Below are positions 25,533 to 33,739 of a stretch of DNA of 64,000 nucleotides, one piece after another (positions within the stretch are counted from its first letter, which is position 1; each line of letters opens with the position of its first letter). This DNA comes from CBDDEC01 sp965198045 (GTDB lineage Bacteria > Chloroflexota > Dehalococcoidia > UBA2979): assembly GCA_965198045.1 (NCBI GenBank), contig CBDAOL010000008.1, positions 124,001 through 188,000 of the forward strand, given 5' to 3'. The position numbers and the translations under genes are program-made. The notes under the pieces are model-generated. The model did not search any database and was not told where the DNA came from. It saw nothing but the letters and a program-made list of their open reading frames with translations.

Positions 25533-26381
25533 ATGCTGGCACTGCGAAGCATTCTGCTGATCGACGCGCGTGACGAGGCGCGCCTGCGCGCGGCGCGAGC
25601 CAGCGCGGCCGATGCCATTGCGATCGACCTCGCCGCCCCACACCTCGCCTCGGATCGTCCGGAGGCGCGCCGGCTGGCTCGCCGGCACATCGCCGCGGTC
25701 GCCAAGAACGGGCGACCCGTGTACGTGCGGGTCTCGGACACACGCTCCGGCGAACTCGACGACGACCTCAACGCGATCGTGAGCGCGTCCGTCACCGCGA
25801 TCATCCTCACCGCCGCCGAGGTCCCCCAAGACGCCCGCGATGTCGATGTGGCGATCAGGCGATTCGAGATGGAGCGCTCGTTAATGCCCGGCGGCATCCT
25901 CGTGCTTCCCGAGATCGACTCGGCCGAGGGCGTGCTGGCTCTGCCGAGCATCCTCGGTGCGATCGATCGTGCCGCAGGCGTACTGCTCACACTCGTGGGG
26001 CTGCAGCACGACATGCGCCTCAGTGGTCGCGCCGACGCCATCTACGATCACGCGATGGCGGACGTAGCGATGGCGGCGCACATGGCGCGCATCCCCTGGG
26101 CGCTCGCCGGCGGCGACGCCTCGACGGCACACGACTACGGCGCCGACGGCGTGGTGATCGCGAGCGAAGCCGAGGCGCAGGGCGTCAATTCGCTGTTCAC
26201 ACCCGACCACGCCGAGGTGGCAACCGCGCGGGTCACCCTCGACGCTTGGCAGCGACTGCTCGCGAAGGGCCAGCTCTCCGCCGGGGTGGACGGCCGCCTC
26301 ATCGATCGCCGCGCAGCGAGGCGCGCTCGCGCCCTCGTCGAACTCGCCGACGCCATCGACCGCCGCGCCTGCGTGCGGTAG
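25533..26381 (+). CDS. HpcH/HpaI aldolase/citrate lyase family protein (CitE-like)
   Basis: 282-residue TIM-barrel of the CitE/malyl-CoA lyase type, which cleaves or forms C-C bonds in CoA esters or 2-oxo acids with Mg2+. Visible features: N-terminal RSILLIDARDEARLRAA, an acidic strand AIAIDLA, Arg in PVYVRVSD, VLPEIDSAEGVLALPSIL for the acidic metal ligand region, VGLQHDMRLSGR for the second acidic residue, and GADGVVIASEAEAQGVNSLF resembling the C-terminal G-x-x-x-K-x-x-x-H-P-x-Q segment. The first strand lacks the usual R-S-x-L-x-x-P motif of true lyases, so function within the family is uncertain. Confidence 0.7.
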   Translation: MLALRSILLIDARDEARLRAARASAADAIAIDLAAPHLASDRPEARRLARRHIAAVAKNGRPVYVRVSDTRSGELDDDLNAIVSASVTAIILTAAEVPQDARDVDVAIRRFEMERSLMPGGILVLPEIDSAEGVLALPSILGAIDRAAGVLLTLVGLQHDMRLSGRADAIYDHAMADVAMAAHMARIPWALAGGDASTAHDYGADGVVIASEAEAQGVNSLFTPDHAEVATARVTLDAWQRLLAKGQLSAGVDGRLIDRRAARRARALVELADAIDRRACVR

Positions 26382-26391
26382 CGCTGCTCGC

Positions 26392-27495
26392 TCACTCCTC
26401 GAGCCGGTCGAGCGTGACGACGACGAAGTTCTCGCCGTCGGGGTCGGGCGCCATCGTCACTGCGACGCGGTCGCCCTGGGAGAGGTCTTCGAGGGCGACA
26501 CTCAGGTCGGAGCCGGGGACGAGCCGCACTGAGACGCGCCCGCTACCGTCCTCGGTGATCTCGATCTCGCCGTTGGCGGCTGACTCGAACGTCTGGGAGC
26601 CGCCGAGCGGGCCGAACCAGACCACCACCGTCGCGGCACGATTCGTCCGCACTTGGTAGCGCGCGTCGGAGCCGACGAGGTCGATGCTGACGCGGAAGCC
26701 GGGGACGATCGCCTGTGTGCAGAACAGGCCCGGGCGCGCGATGCCGAGACAGCCGTTCGGCCATTCGACCGCCTCGACGCGGAAAGCGACGAGGTCGGTT
26801 GCCGGGACATCAAGCCAGCTCACGAGCGCGGCTAGTGCGGCGTCACGGGCGGCGGAAGCCGCCGGGTCCGGCGCGAGTAGATCCGTCCAGAGGAGAATCG
26901 GCGCGCCGCCCTGGGGCGCCGGAACGGTCGCGATGCCAACCGCCGGACCCTCGTGCAGTTCGCTCAGCTCGAACTGGCTACCAGGGACCAGGCGAGCCTC
27001 GATCGTGCCGCCGTCGTCGGTGCTGAACTGCGCGGCATTCGTAGACGCGTTGACGAAACGCACGAGGATCTGCGTCTCGGGCTCCCATCGCAGCGCGCGC
27101 GCTTCGAGGTCGGTGCGGATGCGGTACTCGGCGCTGCCCATGGTGATCGTGACGCGGAAGCCCTCGACGAGCGCCTGGTCGCATGCCTCGTCGCCGTGCG
27201 AAAGGCCGAGGCAGCCGTCGGGCCAGGTCTCGCTTGCGGCCGTTGATGAGATCACCGGCCCCGCCAGCGAGCCGAGCCAGCCGTCGAGGGTGGTGCGCGC
27301 GGCCTCGAGCACCCGCTCCTCGAGCGGGGCGGGGGTCGGCGTGATGTCTGGCGTCGAGGTAGCAGTTGAGGGCATCGCGGTCGCCGTCGGCGTGGGCTCG
27401 GGCGACGGAGTCGCGTCGTCGTCGCCGGTGCAGGCCGCGATGAGCAGAGCGGCGGAGACGACAACGAGCAGGGCGGACACCAGGTTCGGGCGCAT
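26392..27495 (-). CDS. Lipoprotein with a duplicated WPxGCLG domain
   Basis: 367 residues from the ATG at 27495, chosen because it begins a lipoprotein signal peptide (MRPNLVSALLVVVSAALLIA, then A-C at Cys22); a longer frame to 27612 has no such start. A Thr/Pro/Ser-rich linker (about 26-58) leads to two copies of one domain. The copies share W-P-[DN]-G-C-L-G, six to eight residues, then C-x-Q-A-[LI]-V-x-G-F-R-V (about 91-116 and 245-268), so each could hold one disulfide. Not assigned to a known family. It is divergent from purA with 128 nt between starts and convergent with the CitE-like gene. Confidence 0.75.
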   Translation of the reverse strand: MRPNLVSALLVVVSAALLIAACTGDDDATPSPEPTPTATAMPSTATSTPDITPTPAPLEERVLEAARTTLDGWLGSLAGPVISSTAASETWPDGCLGLSHGDEACDQALVEGFRVTITMGSAEYRIRTDLEARALRWEPETQILVRFVNASTNAAQFSTDDGGTIEARLVPGSQFELSELHEGPAVGIATVPAPQGGAPILLWTDLLAPDPAASAARDAALAALVSWLDVPATDLVAFRVEAVEWPNGCLGIARPGLFCTQAIVPGFRVSIDLVGSDARYQVRTNRAATVVVWFGPLGGSQTFESAANGEIEITEDGSGRVSVRLVPGSDLSVALEDLSQGDRVAVTMAPDPDGENFVVVTLDRLEE

Positions 27496-27623
27496 CGCGT
27501 AGCTCCTCGAAGGTTCCCTGGGATCGTGAACGAGGGAGACGCTATGATCCGGGCGGCGCAGGGGCGCCTCCCCGTTGAACATCGCAGTGACGGTAAGACG
27601 GACAGACCCCACCGGGAGTTCCC

Positions 27624-28946
27624 ATGCCTGCAGTCGTGGTGATCGGCGGCCAGTGGGGCGACGAGGGCAAGGGCCGCGTCGTCGACTTCCACTCGCGCTA
27701 CTGCTCCGTGATCGCGCGCTATTCGGCAGGCACGAACGCCGGGCACACCATCGTCAACGAGCGGGGGAAGTTCCAGCTTCACCTCGTGCCTGCCGGCATC
27801 TTCCGCGAGGGCAAGACCTGCGTGATCGGCCACGGCGTCGTGATCGACCCGGACAAGCTGTTCGAGGAGATCGCGATGCTGTCCGAGCGCGGCGTGGACA
27901 CAAGCCGGCTGCTCATCTCCGACCGCGCGCACCTGATCATGCCGTGGCACCCGATCATCGAGCGCGCCGACGAGGAAATGCGCGGCGAACACGCGATTGG
28001 GACGACCGGCACCGGCACCGGCCCGGCTTTCCACGACAAGGTGCGCCGCAACGGCATCCGCGTCGCCGACATCCTCGACCGCAACGTCTTCGCGCGCCGG
28101 CTCGACGAGCTGCTCGGGTACCAGAATCGCGCCATCACCGAGCTGTACGGCAAACCAGCGCTGCAGATCGACGACATCTTCGAGCGCTACCTCGACTTCG
28201 GGAACAAGCTCCGTCCCTACGTGGCCGACACCATCTCCGCCGTCCAGGAGGCCCACGTCCGAGGCGAACACATCCTGCTCGAAGGCGCGCAGGGGTCGCT
28301 GCTCGACCTCGACACCGGCACCTACCCGTACGTCACCTCGTCCGTGCCCGCCTCGGTGGCGGCAGGCGCGGCGATCGGCATCGGGCTCGGCCCGACGGCG
28401 ATCGAGCGCGTGGTCGGCGTGTTTAAGGCGTACCAGACGCGCGTCGGCAACGGGCCGATGCCGACGGAGCTGTTCGACGAGGACGGCATCTCCCTCCGCG
28501 AGGGCGGTGGTGGCGTCCCCGGCACCGAGGAGTACGGCACGACGACGGGCCGCGCGCGGCGCACCGGCTGGTTCGACGGCATGCTCGCGCGCTACACCTC
28601 GCGGCTCAACGGCGTCACCTCGGTCGCGCTGACGCGCCTCGACAGCCTCGCGGCGTTCGAGCGCGTGAAGATCTGCGTCGCCTACGAGTTGGACGAAGAG
28701 CGCATCACCACGCTGCCGTCGACCCTCGAGGACGCGCAGCGCGCGACGCCGGTCTACGAGGAGCTCCCGGGCTGGCAGCAGGATGTGTCGCACGTGCGCA
28801 CACTGGGCGACCTGCCGACCGAGGCGCGCCAGTTCGTGCGCCGCATCGAGCAGATCGTGGAGGCGCAGATCGACATGATCTCGGTCGGACCGGAGCGCAA
28901 CCAGGCGATCGTGACGCGCGACATCTTCGGCGCGTCGCTGTCGTAG
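27624..28946 (+). CDS. purA: Adenylosuccinate synthetase
   Basis: Joins IMP and aspartate with GTP in AMP synthesis. 440 residues, family length. VIGGQWGDEGKGRVVD is the GTP/IMP site with the catalytic Asp, GTNAGHTIVN carries the catalytic His region, and FEGAQG is seen as LEGAQGSLLDLDTGTYPYVTSS. The conserved VGNGPMPTEL and TTGRARRTGW (IMP loop) segments and a C-terminal QARQF...ARQFVRRIEQIV-like end are present. The ATG at 27624 has GGGAG seven nt upstream. A short membrane protein gene follows by 37 nt. Confidence 0.97.
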   Translation: MPAVVVIGGQWGDEGKGRVVDFHSRYCSVIARYSAGTNAGHTIVNERGKFQLHLVPAGIFREGKTCVIGHGVVIDPDKLFEEIAMLSERGVDTSRLLISDRAHLIMPWHPIIERADEEMRGEHAIGTTGTGTGPAFHDKVRRNGIRVADILDRNVFARRLDELLGYQNRAITELYGKPALQIDDIFERYLDFGNKLRPYVADTISAVQEAHVRGEHILLEGAQGSLLDLDTGTYPYVTSSVPASVAAGAAIGIGLGPTAIERVVGVFKAYQTRVGNGPMPTELFDEDGISLREGGGGVPGTEEYGTTTGRARRTGWFDGMLARYTSRLNGVTSVALTRLDSLAAFERVKICVAYELDEERITTLPSTLEDAQRATPVYEELPGWQQDVSHVRTLGDLPTEARQFVRRIEQIVEAQIDMISVGPERNQAIVTRDIFGASLS

Positions 28947-28983
28947 CAGGTCAAGCGAGGGACACACGCCGGAGAGGCGCCGC

Positions 28984-29508
28984 ATGGACACCATCTCGCT
29001 GATCATCCACGTCACAGCCGCCGTCGTACTCGTCGGACCGCAGGTGCTGCTCTTCCTGGCCGTCGTGCCCTCGACTTGGCTGATCGAGGATGAGCGCCTG
29101 CGGCGCAACGTGACGAGTGTGGTCACGTCGCGCTTCGGAATGATCTCGGGCGTCGCCATCGTGGCGTTGCTGGCGACCGGGCTCTACCAGTTCTACCAGC
29201 TCGTCCCGGACATCATCCAGGACGACATCAACGAGTTCCGCTGGGGCCCGCTCTTCGTGGTGAAGATGACGCTGTTCACGATGCTGATCGTCCTCATCGC
29301 GTTACACGCGCTGGTCTTCGCCCGCCGGATCGCGCGCTGGAGCGACGCGGTCATCGCCGACCCCGACGACGAGGAAGCGGTGTGGCGCCTGGACCAGCAG
29401 CGCCGCTGGTCGTTCCTGATCTCACTCGGGATGATCCTCGTCTCGCTCACGACGTTGGCCCTCGGCGTGATGCTGGGGCACCACGAGTACTCCTATGTCG
29501 CCAACTAG
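28984..29508 (+). CDS. Four-helix membrane protein (CopD/DUF2269-like)
   Basis: 174 residues with hydrophobic segments at about 5-27, 50-72, 92-112 and 142-163. The first helix contains IIHVTAAVVLVGPQVLLFLAVVPS, with a His in the position used in CopD-like and DUF2269-like families. Function is not known; heme or copper involvement would be guesswork. It lies between purA and a mug-like gene on the same strand with 37 and 30 nt spacing, so all may be cotranscribed. Confidence 0.65.
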   Translation: MDTISLIIHVTAAVVLVGPQVLLFLAVVPSTWLIEDERLRRNVTSVVTSRFGMISGVAIVALLATGLYQFYQLVPDIIQDDINEFRWGPLFVVKMTLFTMLIVLIALHALVFARRIARWSDAVIADPDDEEAVWRLDQQRRWSFLISLGMILVSLTTLALGVMLGHHEYSYVAN

Positions 29509-29538
29509 CCCCTCCCGAACTGACGCGCCGCGCTGACG

Positions 29539-30108
29539 ATGCGCACGCTGCCCGACCTGCTCCGTGCGCCTTCCGGCCGGCCACTCGACATCGTGTTCGC
29601 CGGCATCAACCCGGGCGAGCGCTCGGCGAAGCGTGGCCACTACTACGCGCATCCCGGCAACGCCTTCTGGCGCGCGCTCGAGGCTTCGCCGCTCGCCGCC
29701 TCATCCCAGAAGGAGGGCGGGCTGACCTTCGAGGATGATCGCGCGCTCCCCGACCGCTTCGGCATCGGCTTCACCGATGTCGTGAAGCGGGTCGTGACCG
29801 ATTCGACGGACGTGTCCACCGCAGAGCTGCGCGCCGCCGCGCCGCACTTCCGCCGGCGCATCGCGTACGCCAGCCCGCGCTGCGTTTGCTTTACGAGCAC
29901 GCGCGCGTTCGAGGCGTTGTTCCCGCGCGCGTGGCGCGCCCGCGGATGGGGGGCGCAAGGCGTCACCCTAGAGGGTGCAGCCGTCTGGGTCATGCCCTCG
30001 ACCTCGGGACGCGCTGCTGCCCACCGCGGCGAGGTCACGCGTGTCCTCGAGGAGCTCGCTGCGAGCCTGGGACGCACCGCGCGGCCGCCGTTGGAGGGTG
30101 CGGCGTGA
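29539..30108 (+). CDS. mug: Mismatch-specific uracil/thymine-DNA glycosylase (Mug/TDG family)
   Basis: Removes uracil or thymine mispaired with guanine. The 189-residue protein shows the Mug signatures: PLDIVFAGINPGERSAKRG (active-site N in GINPG), HYYAHPGNAFWRAL, GIGFTDVVKRV, and the DNA-wedge region VMPSTSGRAAAHR. Family length about 170-190. The stop overlaps the next gene's GTG start by 4 nt, so a zinc-ribbon membrane protein is translationally coupled to it. Confidence 0.9.
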   Translation: MRTLPDLLRAPSGRPLDIVFAGINPGERSAKRGHYYAHPGNAFWRALEASPLAASSQKEGGLTFEDDRALPDRFGIGFTDVVKRVVTDSTDVSTAELRAAAPHFRRRIAYASPRCVCFTSTRAFEALFPRAWRARGWGAQGVTLEGAAVWVMPSTSGRAAAHRGEVTRVLEELAASLGRTARPPLEGAA

Positions 30109-30674
30109 GCTTCCGCCGCGAGAGCGATTTCGTTCCCGGCGAGGAGGAACGCTTCCGCCCGGACGACGGCTGCCCGCTGTTCAGCGAGCGGTTGGAGGAC
30201 CACCTCGTCGCCTTCACGCGTGGCGAGCTGCCGAACCGGGGCCGCTTCTGCGGGCACTGCTACACGCCGCTCGCCGGCGATTCGGCGCGCTGCTCGCACT
30301 GCGGCGAGAAGACATCGGCGCGCCCGCCCACCGATCGCGTACCCGACGAGATCGTCGACGTGCTGCGCCGCCAGCGAAGCACGGAGGCGCGCTGGGTCAA
30401 CGGCTTCGCCTACCTCGGCCTGCTGATCGCGGTGGTTGGCGGGATCTCGCTGGTGCTGGTGATCCCGTTCTTCAAGGACAACCTGATCTGGGCCACGATC
30501 TTCTACGGCCTGATCCTGCTGATCGGCGGCCGCAGCCTCGCGGGCGTCCTCGGCGGGTACTACGGCGACCGCATCGGCTACGAGCGCGCCCGCACGGCCA
30601 CCCGCGCGGCGTGGGACGACTGGCTCGCAACGCGCGACCACCCGAGCGACGCTCGCAAGGAACCCGCGACCTAG
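30105..30674 (+). CDS. Zinc-ribbon protein with two membrane segments
   Basis: 189 residues from the GTG at 30105. An acidic N-terminus (about 1-40) is followed by a zinc ribbon of the type C-G-H-C ... C-S-H-C-G: FCGHCYTPLAGDSARCSHCG (about 49-66), then two hydrophobic segments at about 104-126 and 132-154 (YLGLLIAVVGGISLVLVIP, IFYGLILLIGGRSLAGVLG). The four Cys probably bind one zinc. Function unknown. GTGA overlap with the mug stop indicates coupling. The stop overlaps the convergent dapA stop region by 4 nt. Confidence 0.75.
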   Translation: MSFRRESDFVPGEEERFRPDDGCPLFSERLEDHLVAFTRGELPNRGRFCGHCYTPLAGDSARCSHCGEKTSARPPTDRVPDEIVDVLRRQRSTEARWVNGFAYLGLLIAVVGGISLVLVIPFFKDNLIWATIFYGLILLIGGRSLAGVLGGYYGDRIGYERARTATRAAWDDWLATRDHPSDARKEPAT

Positions 30675-31588
30675 ACGTTCGCCGGCACCGGCAGGTCGAT
30701 CTGCGCTTCCTCGAGGACGGCGCGGACCGTGGCGCGGGCCGCCTCAGTCGCGGGGAGCAGCGGCAGTCGCGGGTCGCCGACGGCGAAGCCAACCTCGTTC
30801 AGCGCGAACTTCAGCGGCGTCGGGTTGGACTCGCAGAAGAGCGCGTCGACCAGCGGCGTCAGCGCGTGGTGGATGCCGGCGGCCATATCGTTCGAGCCGG
30901 CCACGCAGGCCGAGATCATCTCGCGGATCTGCGTGCCAACGAGGTGGGCGGCCACCGAGACCACGCCGTGACCGCCGAGCGCCAGCACCGGCAGCGTGTC
31001 GCCGTCGTTGCCTGACCAGACCTGGAAGCCCTCGGGCGCGTTATCGATGATGACGTCGATCTGTGCGAGGTCGCCGCTGGCCTCCTTGATGCCGCAGATG
31101 CGCGGGTGCTGCGCCAGCTCCAGGGTGGTCTCCGCGGTCATGTTGAGCGAGGTCCGCCCCGGAATATTGTAGAGCATGCCCGGCAGCGACGTAGCATCGG
31201 CGATGGCCGTGAAGTGCGCGACCAGGCCGGCCTGCGTTGGCTTGTTGTAGGCCGGTACGGTCATCAGCACGGCGTCGAGGCCGAGCCGCTCCGCCTCCTG
31301 GGAGAGCGCGATCGAGTGTGCGGTGTCGTTGTTAGTCGCACCGGCGATCACCGCGACGTTCGCGCCAACCGCCTCGTTGATGGTGCGCCAGACCTCGACG
31401 GTCTCATCGTCCGACAGCGTCGCGCCTTCGCCGGTGGATCCGGTGGCGACGATGCTCTCCGTGCCCGAGGCGACGAGCGCCCTCGCCAACTCGGCGGTCG
31501 TCTCTAGGTCGACCGCGCCATCGGCGCGGAAGGGGGTGATCATTGCGGTGCAGAGTCGCCCGATGGCGGCCCGGTTGGTGTCAGTCAT
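30671..31588 (-). CDS. dapA: 4-hydroxy-tetrahydrodipicolinate synthase
   Basis: Condenses pyruvate with aspartate semialdehyde in lysine/diaminopimelate synthesis. 305 residues. N-acetylneuraminate lyase superfamily barrel with GRLCTAMITPF, GSTGEGATLSDDE, the YNIPGRTSLNM active-site Tyr segment, the Schiff-base Lys in ICGIKEASGDL, and SGNDGDTLPVLALGGHGVVSV. The product of the upstream gene asd is its substrate; asd and dapB precede it on the same strand, so asd-dapA-dapB form a lysine branch cluster. Confidence 0.96.
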   Translation of the reverse strand: MTDTNRAAIGRLCTAMITPFRADGAVDLETTAELARALVASGTESIVATGSTGEGATLSDDETVEVWRTINEAVGANVAVIAGATNNDTAHSIALSQEAERLGLDAVLMTVPAYNKPTQAGLVAHFTAIADATSLPGMLYNIPGRTSLNMTAETTLELAQHPRICGIKEASGDLAQIDVIIDNAPEGFQVWSGNDGDTLPVLALGGHGVVSVAAHLVGTQIREMISACVAGSNDMAAGIHHALTPLVDALFCESNPTPLKFALNEVGFAVGDPRLPLLPATEAARATVRAVLEEAQIDLPVPANV

Positions 31589-31715
31589 CTGGTCCTCCGC
31601 TCCGGCCGGGTGGAGCGTGCGTGCAATCGGCGGCGGGGGTCGAGGCGCCGGACGCCTCGCTTCGCCGGTCGAGCCCTCGACGGCGCACGGAGCGCCCGAT
31701 CGAGGATTCGAGTCC

Positions 31716-32729
31716 CTACAGTTTGCCTCGTCGGATCAAGTCTTCGGCGATTTGTATCGCATTGGTCGCTGCGCCCTTACGCAGATTGTCCGTCACGCAC
31801 CAGAACACGACGCCGTGTGCGACTGACGGATCGATGCGCAGACGCGACACAAACGTGGCGTCTTCGCCCTCCGCCTGGATCGGCGTCGAGTAGGTATTGC
31901 TGGCCGGATCGTCCATCAGCTCGACGCCCGCCTGCGCCTCGAGCGCCTCGCGCAGCTGCGCCAGCGGGGCCTCCGAGGCGAATTCGACGTGCACCGCCTC
32001 GGCGTGGCCCACGAATGTCGGCACACGCACACAGGTCGAGGCGAACGGCAGATCCTCGTGGTGGAGGATCTTGCGCGTCTCGTTGCGCATCTTCACCTCC
32101 TCCTTCGTGAACCCGTCCTCGGTGAAGTCATCGACGTGCGGGAGCACGTTGAGGGCGATCTGCTGCGGGTAGACCTCGGCGGGCGGCGGGTTCTCGCCGC
32201 GCCCCAGCGCGTGCAGCTGGTCGGAGAGCTCGTCGACGGCGGCGCTGCCGGTGCCTGACACCGCCTGGTACGTCGAGGCCACGACACGGGCGAGCGGCGC
32301 CACCTGGCGCATCGCATGCAGCGCCATCACCAGCGGCGTCGTGGTGCAGTTCGGGATCGAGATGATGCCCTCGTGCCACTCGACATCGTCGCCATTGATC
32401 TCGGGCACGACGAGCGGGACGTTGGGCTCCATGCGGAACGCCGAACCGTCGTCGATCATCAGCGCGCCACGCTCTCGCAGCCACGGCCCCCAGTGCCTCG
32501 AGGCCTCCGCGGTGGCGGAGCAGAACACGAGGTCGGCGCCGGCGAGGGTTTCTTCGGACGTCACCTCGGCGGTATAGCTGCGGCCCTGGAACCGCATGAC
32601 CTTCCCGGCCGAGCGCTCGGTCGCGAGCAGCTTCAGCTCGCCGATCGGAAAGTCACGCTCCTCGGCGACACGGAGGAAGACCTCCCCGACGGCGCCCGTG
32701 GCCCCAATGACGGCGACATTCAACGACAC
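31716..32729 (-). CDS. asd: Aspartate-semialdehyde dehydrogenase
   Basis: Reduces aspartyl phosphate to aspartate semialdehyde. The start taken is GTG 32729 with GGAG about nine nt upstream, giving MSLNVAVIGATGAVGEVFLR, the family N-terminus; a longer frame to 32804 adds an unlikely leader. Catalytic Cys is in ISIPNCTTTPLVMAL, with the TYQAVSGTGSAAVDEL and RVPTFVGHAEAVHVE segments. 337 residues, normal length. It lies between dapB and dapA on the minus strand; the 127-nt spacing to dapA holds no gene. Confidence 0.95.
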   Translation of the reverse strand: MSLNVAVIGATGAVGEVFLRVAEERDFPIGELKLLATERSAGKVMRFQGRSYTAEVTSEETLAGADLVFCSATAEASRHWGPWLRERGALMIDDGSAFRMEPNVPLVVPEINGDDVEWHEGIISIPNCTTTPLVMALHAMRQVAPLARVVASTYQAVSGTGSAAVDELSDQLHALGRGENPPPAEVYPQQIALNVLPHVDDFTEDGFTKEEVKMRNETRKILHHEDLPFASTCVRVPTFVGHAEAVHVEFASEAPLAQLREALEAQAGVELMDDPASNTYSTPIQAEGEDATFVSRLRIDPSVAHGVVFWCVTDNLRKGAATNAIQIAEDLIRRGKL

Positions 32730-32815
32730 AGCATGCGCTCCGCACTCGATCGAAACTGGACCGTCGATGATACGCACGCCCTCGGCGCGCGGCGAGGGGT
32801 CCAATCGCGCGGCGG

Positions 32816-33610
32816 CTAGTCCCCCAGCCCCACGAGGGCGTCGAGGCCGACCACCAGCTCGCTGCGCTGCATGACCTCGCGGACGGCGAGGAGGACGCCC
32901 GGCATGAAGCTCTCGCGGCCGGTCGAGTCGTGGCGGAGCGTCAGCGTCTGGCCGAGGCCGCCGAACAGGATCTGTTGGTGGGCGACGAGGCCGGGGAGAC
33001 GCACGGAGTGCAGCGGGACGCCGCCGAGGTGTGCGCCACGACCGCCCTCGATCGTCTCGCTCTCCGGGACGTTCATCTCAAAGTCGGAGCCGCGGGCCTC
33101 GCGCATGAGGCGGGCCGTCTCGACGGCGGTGCCGCTCGGCGCATCGACCTTGCCGTCGTGGTGCATCTCGATCACCTCGGCGGCGTCGAAGTAGCGCGCG
33201 GCGATCGTCGCGAGGTGCATCTGCACGACGGCTCCGATCGCGAAGTTGGCGGCCACGACGGCGCCCCGACCGGCCTCGGCGCTGGCGGCGCGCAGGCGCT
33301 CGACCGTCGCGTCGTCGACGCCCGAGGTGCCGATCACCGGCCGCACGGCGTGCGCCAGGCACGCCTCGACCAGGGCCGGCACGGCCGCTGCGTTCGTGAA
33401 GTCGACGATCACATCGGGGCTGGTCGCCTCGAAGAGGGCGGCCGCGTCCCCGACCAGCGGGTAGCTGACGCCGCTGGCCGCCTCGAGCGTGTCGCTGCCG
33501 GCGCCCGCCGGTTCGAGCACGCCGACTGGCTCGATGTCGTCCGTGGCCTCGAGGGTGGCGAGCACGAGCGTGCCCATCGACCCGGTGCCGCTGACCGCTG
33601 CTCGGATCAT
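32816..33610 (-). CDS. dapB: 4-hydroxy-tetrahydrodipicolinate reductase
   Basis: NAD(P)H-dependent step after DapA. 264 residues: nucleotide-binding GTGSMGTLVL near the N-terminus, VIVDFTNAAAVPALVEACL, PVIGTSG, and the family signature EMHHDGKVDAPSGTA with the catalytic His-His and Lys. The ATG at 33610 has a GAGGTGA ribosome site, which is part of a direct repeat. First gene of dapB-asd-dapA; upstream is the hairpin that follows pnp. Confidence 0.96.
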   Translation of the reverse strand: MIRAAVSGTGSMGTLVLATLEATDDIEPVGVLEPAGAGSDTLEAASGVSYPLVGDAAALFEATSPDVIVDFTNAAAVPALVEACLAHAVRPVIGTSGVDDATVERLRAASAEAGRGAVVAANFAIGAVVQMHLATIAARYFDAAEVIEMHHDGKVDAPSGTAVETARLMREARGSDFEMNVPESETIEGGRGAHLGGVPLHSVRLPGLVAHQQILFGGLGQTLTLRHDSTGRESFMPGVLLAVREVMQRSELVVGLDALVGLGD

Positions 33611-33618
33611 GGGGTCAC

Positions 33619-33642
33619 CTCGATCGGTTGCTCGATCGGTTG
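33619..33642 (-). repeat. Tandem 12-bp repeat at the dapB ribosome site
   Basis: CTCGATCGGTTG occurs twice in immediate succession (33619-33630, 33631-33642). On the coding strand each copy reads CAACCGATCGAG, and the copy nearer dapB supplies the GAG of the Shine-Dalgarno. Confidence 0.7.
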
Positions 33643-33646
33643 ATAG

Positions 33647-33686
33647 ACAGAGACGCCGCCGAGGATAGCCCCGGCGGCGTCTCTGT
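33647..33686 (-). terminator. Long hairpin between pnp and dapB
   Basis: Perfect 15-bp stem (33647-33661 with 33672-33686) and a 10-nt loop, core AGACGCCGCCG / CGGCGGCGTCT. It starts 53 nt after the pnp stop. No T-tract follows on the minus strand, so it may be a 3'-end stabiliser or Rho-assisted terminator. Confidence 0.6.
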
Positions 33687-33739
33687 GTGTGTCCCAGTGC
33701 ACCGCTTGCTGCGTCCGCGGCGCGGACGCGGCGTGGTGA

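Noticed and set aside
31701..31720. GATTCGAGTCC resembling a tRNA T-loop
   Set aside because: Flanking bases do not form a stem, and no cloverleaf can be drawn.
33610..33690. Repeats near dapB as a CRISPR-like array
   Set aside because: Only two adjacent 12-bp units with no spacers; simple tandem duplication.
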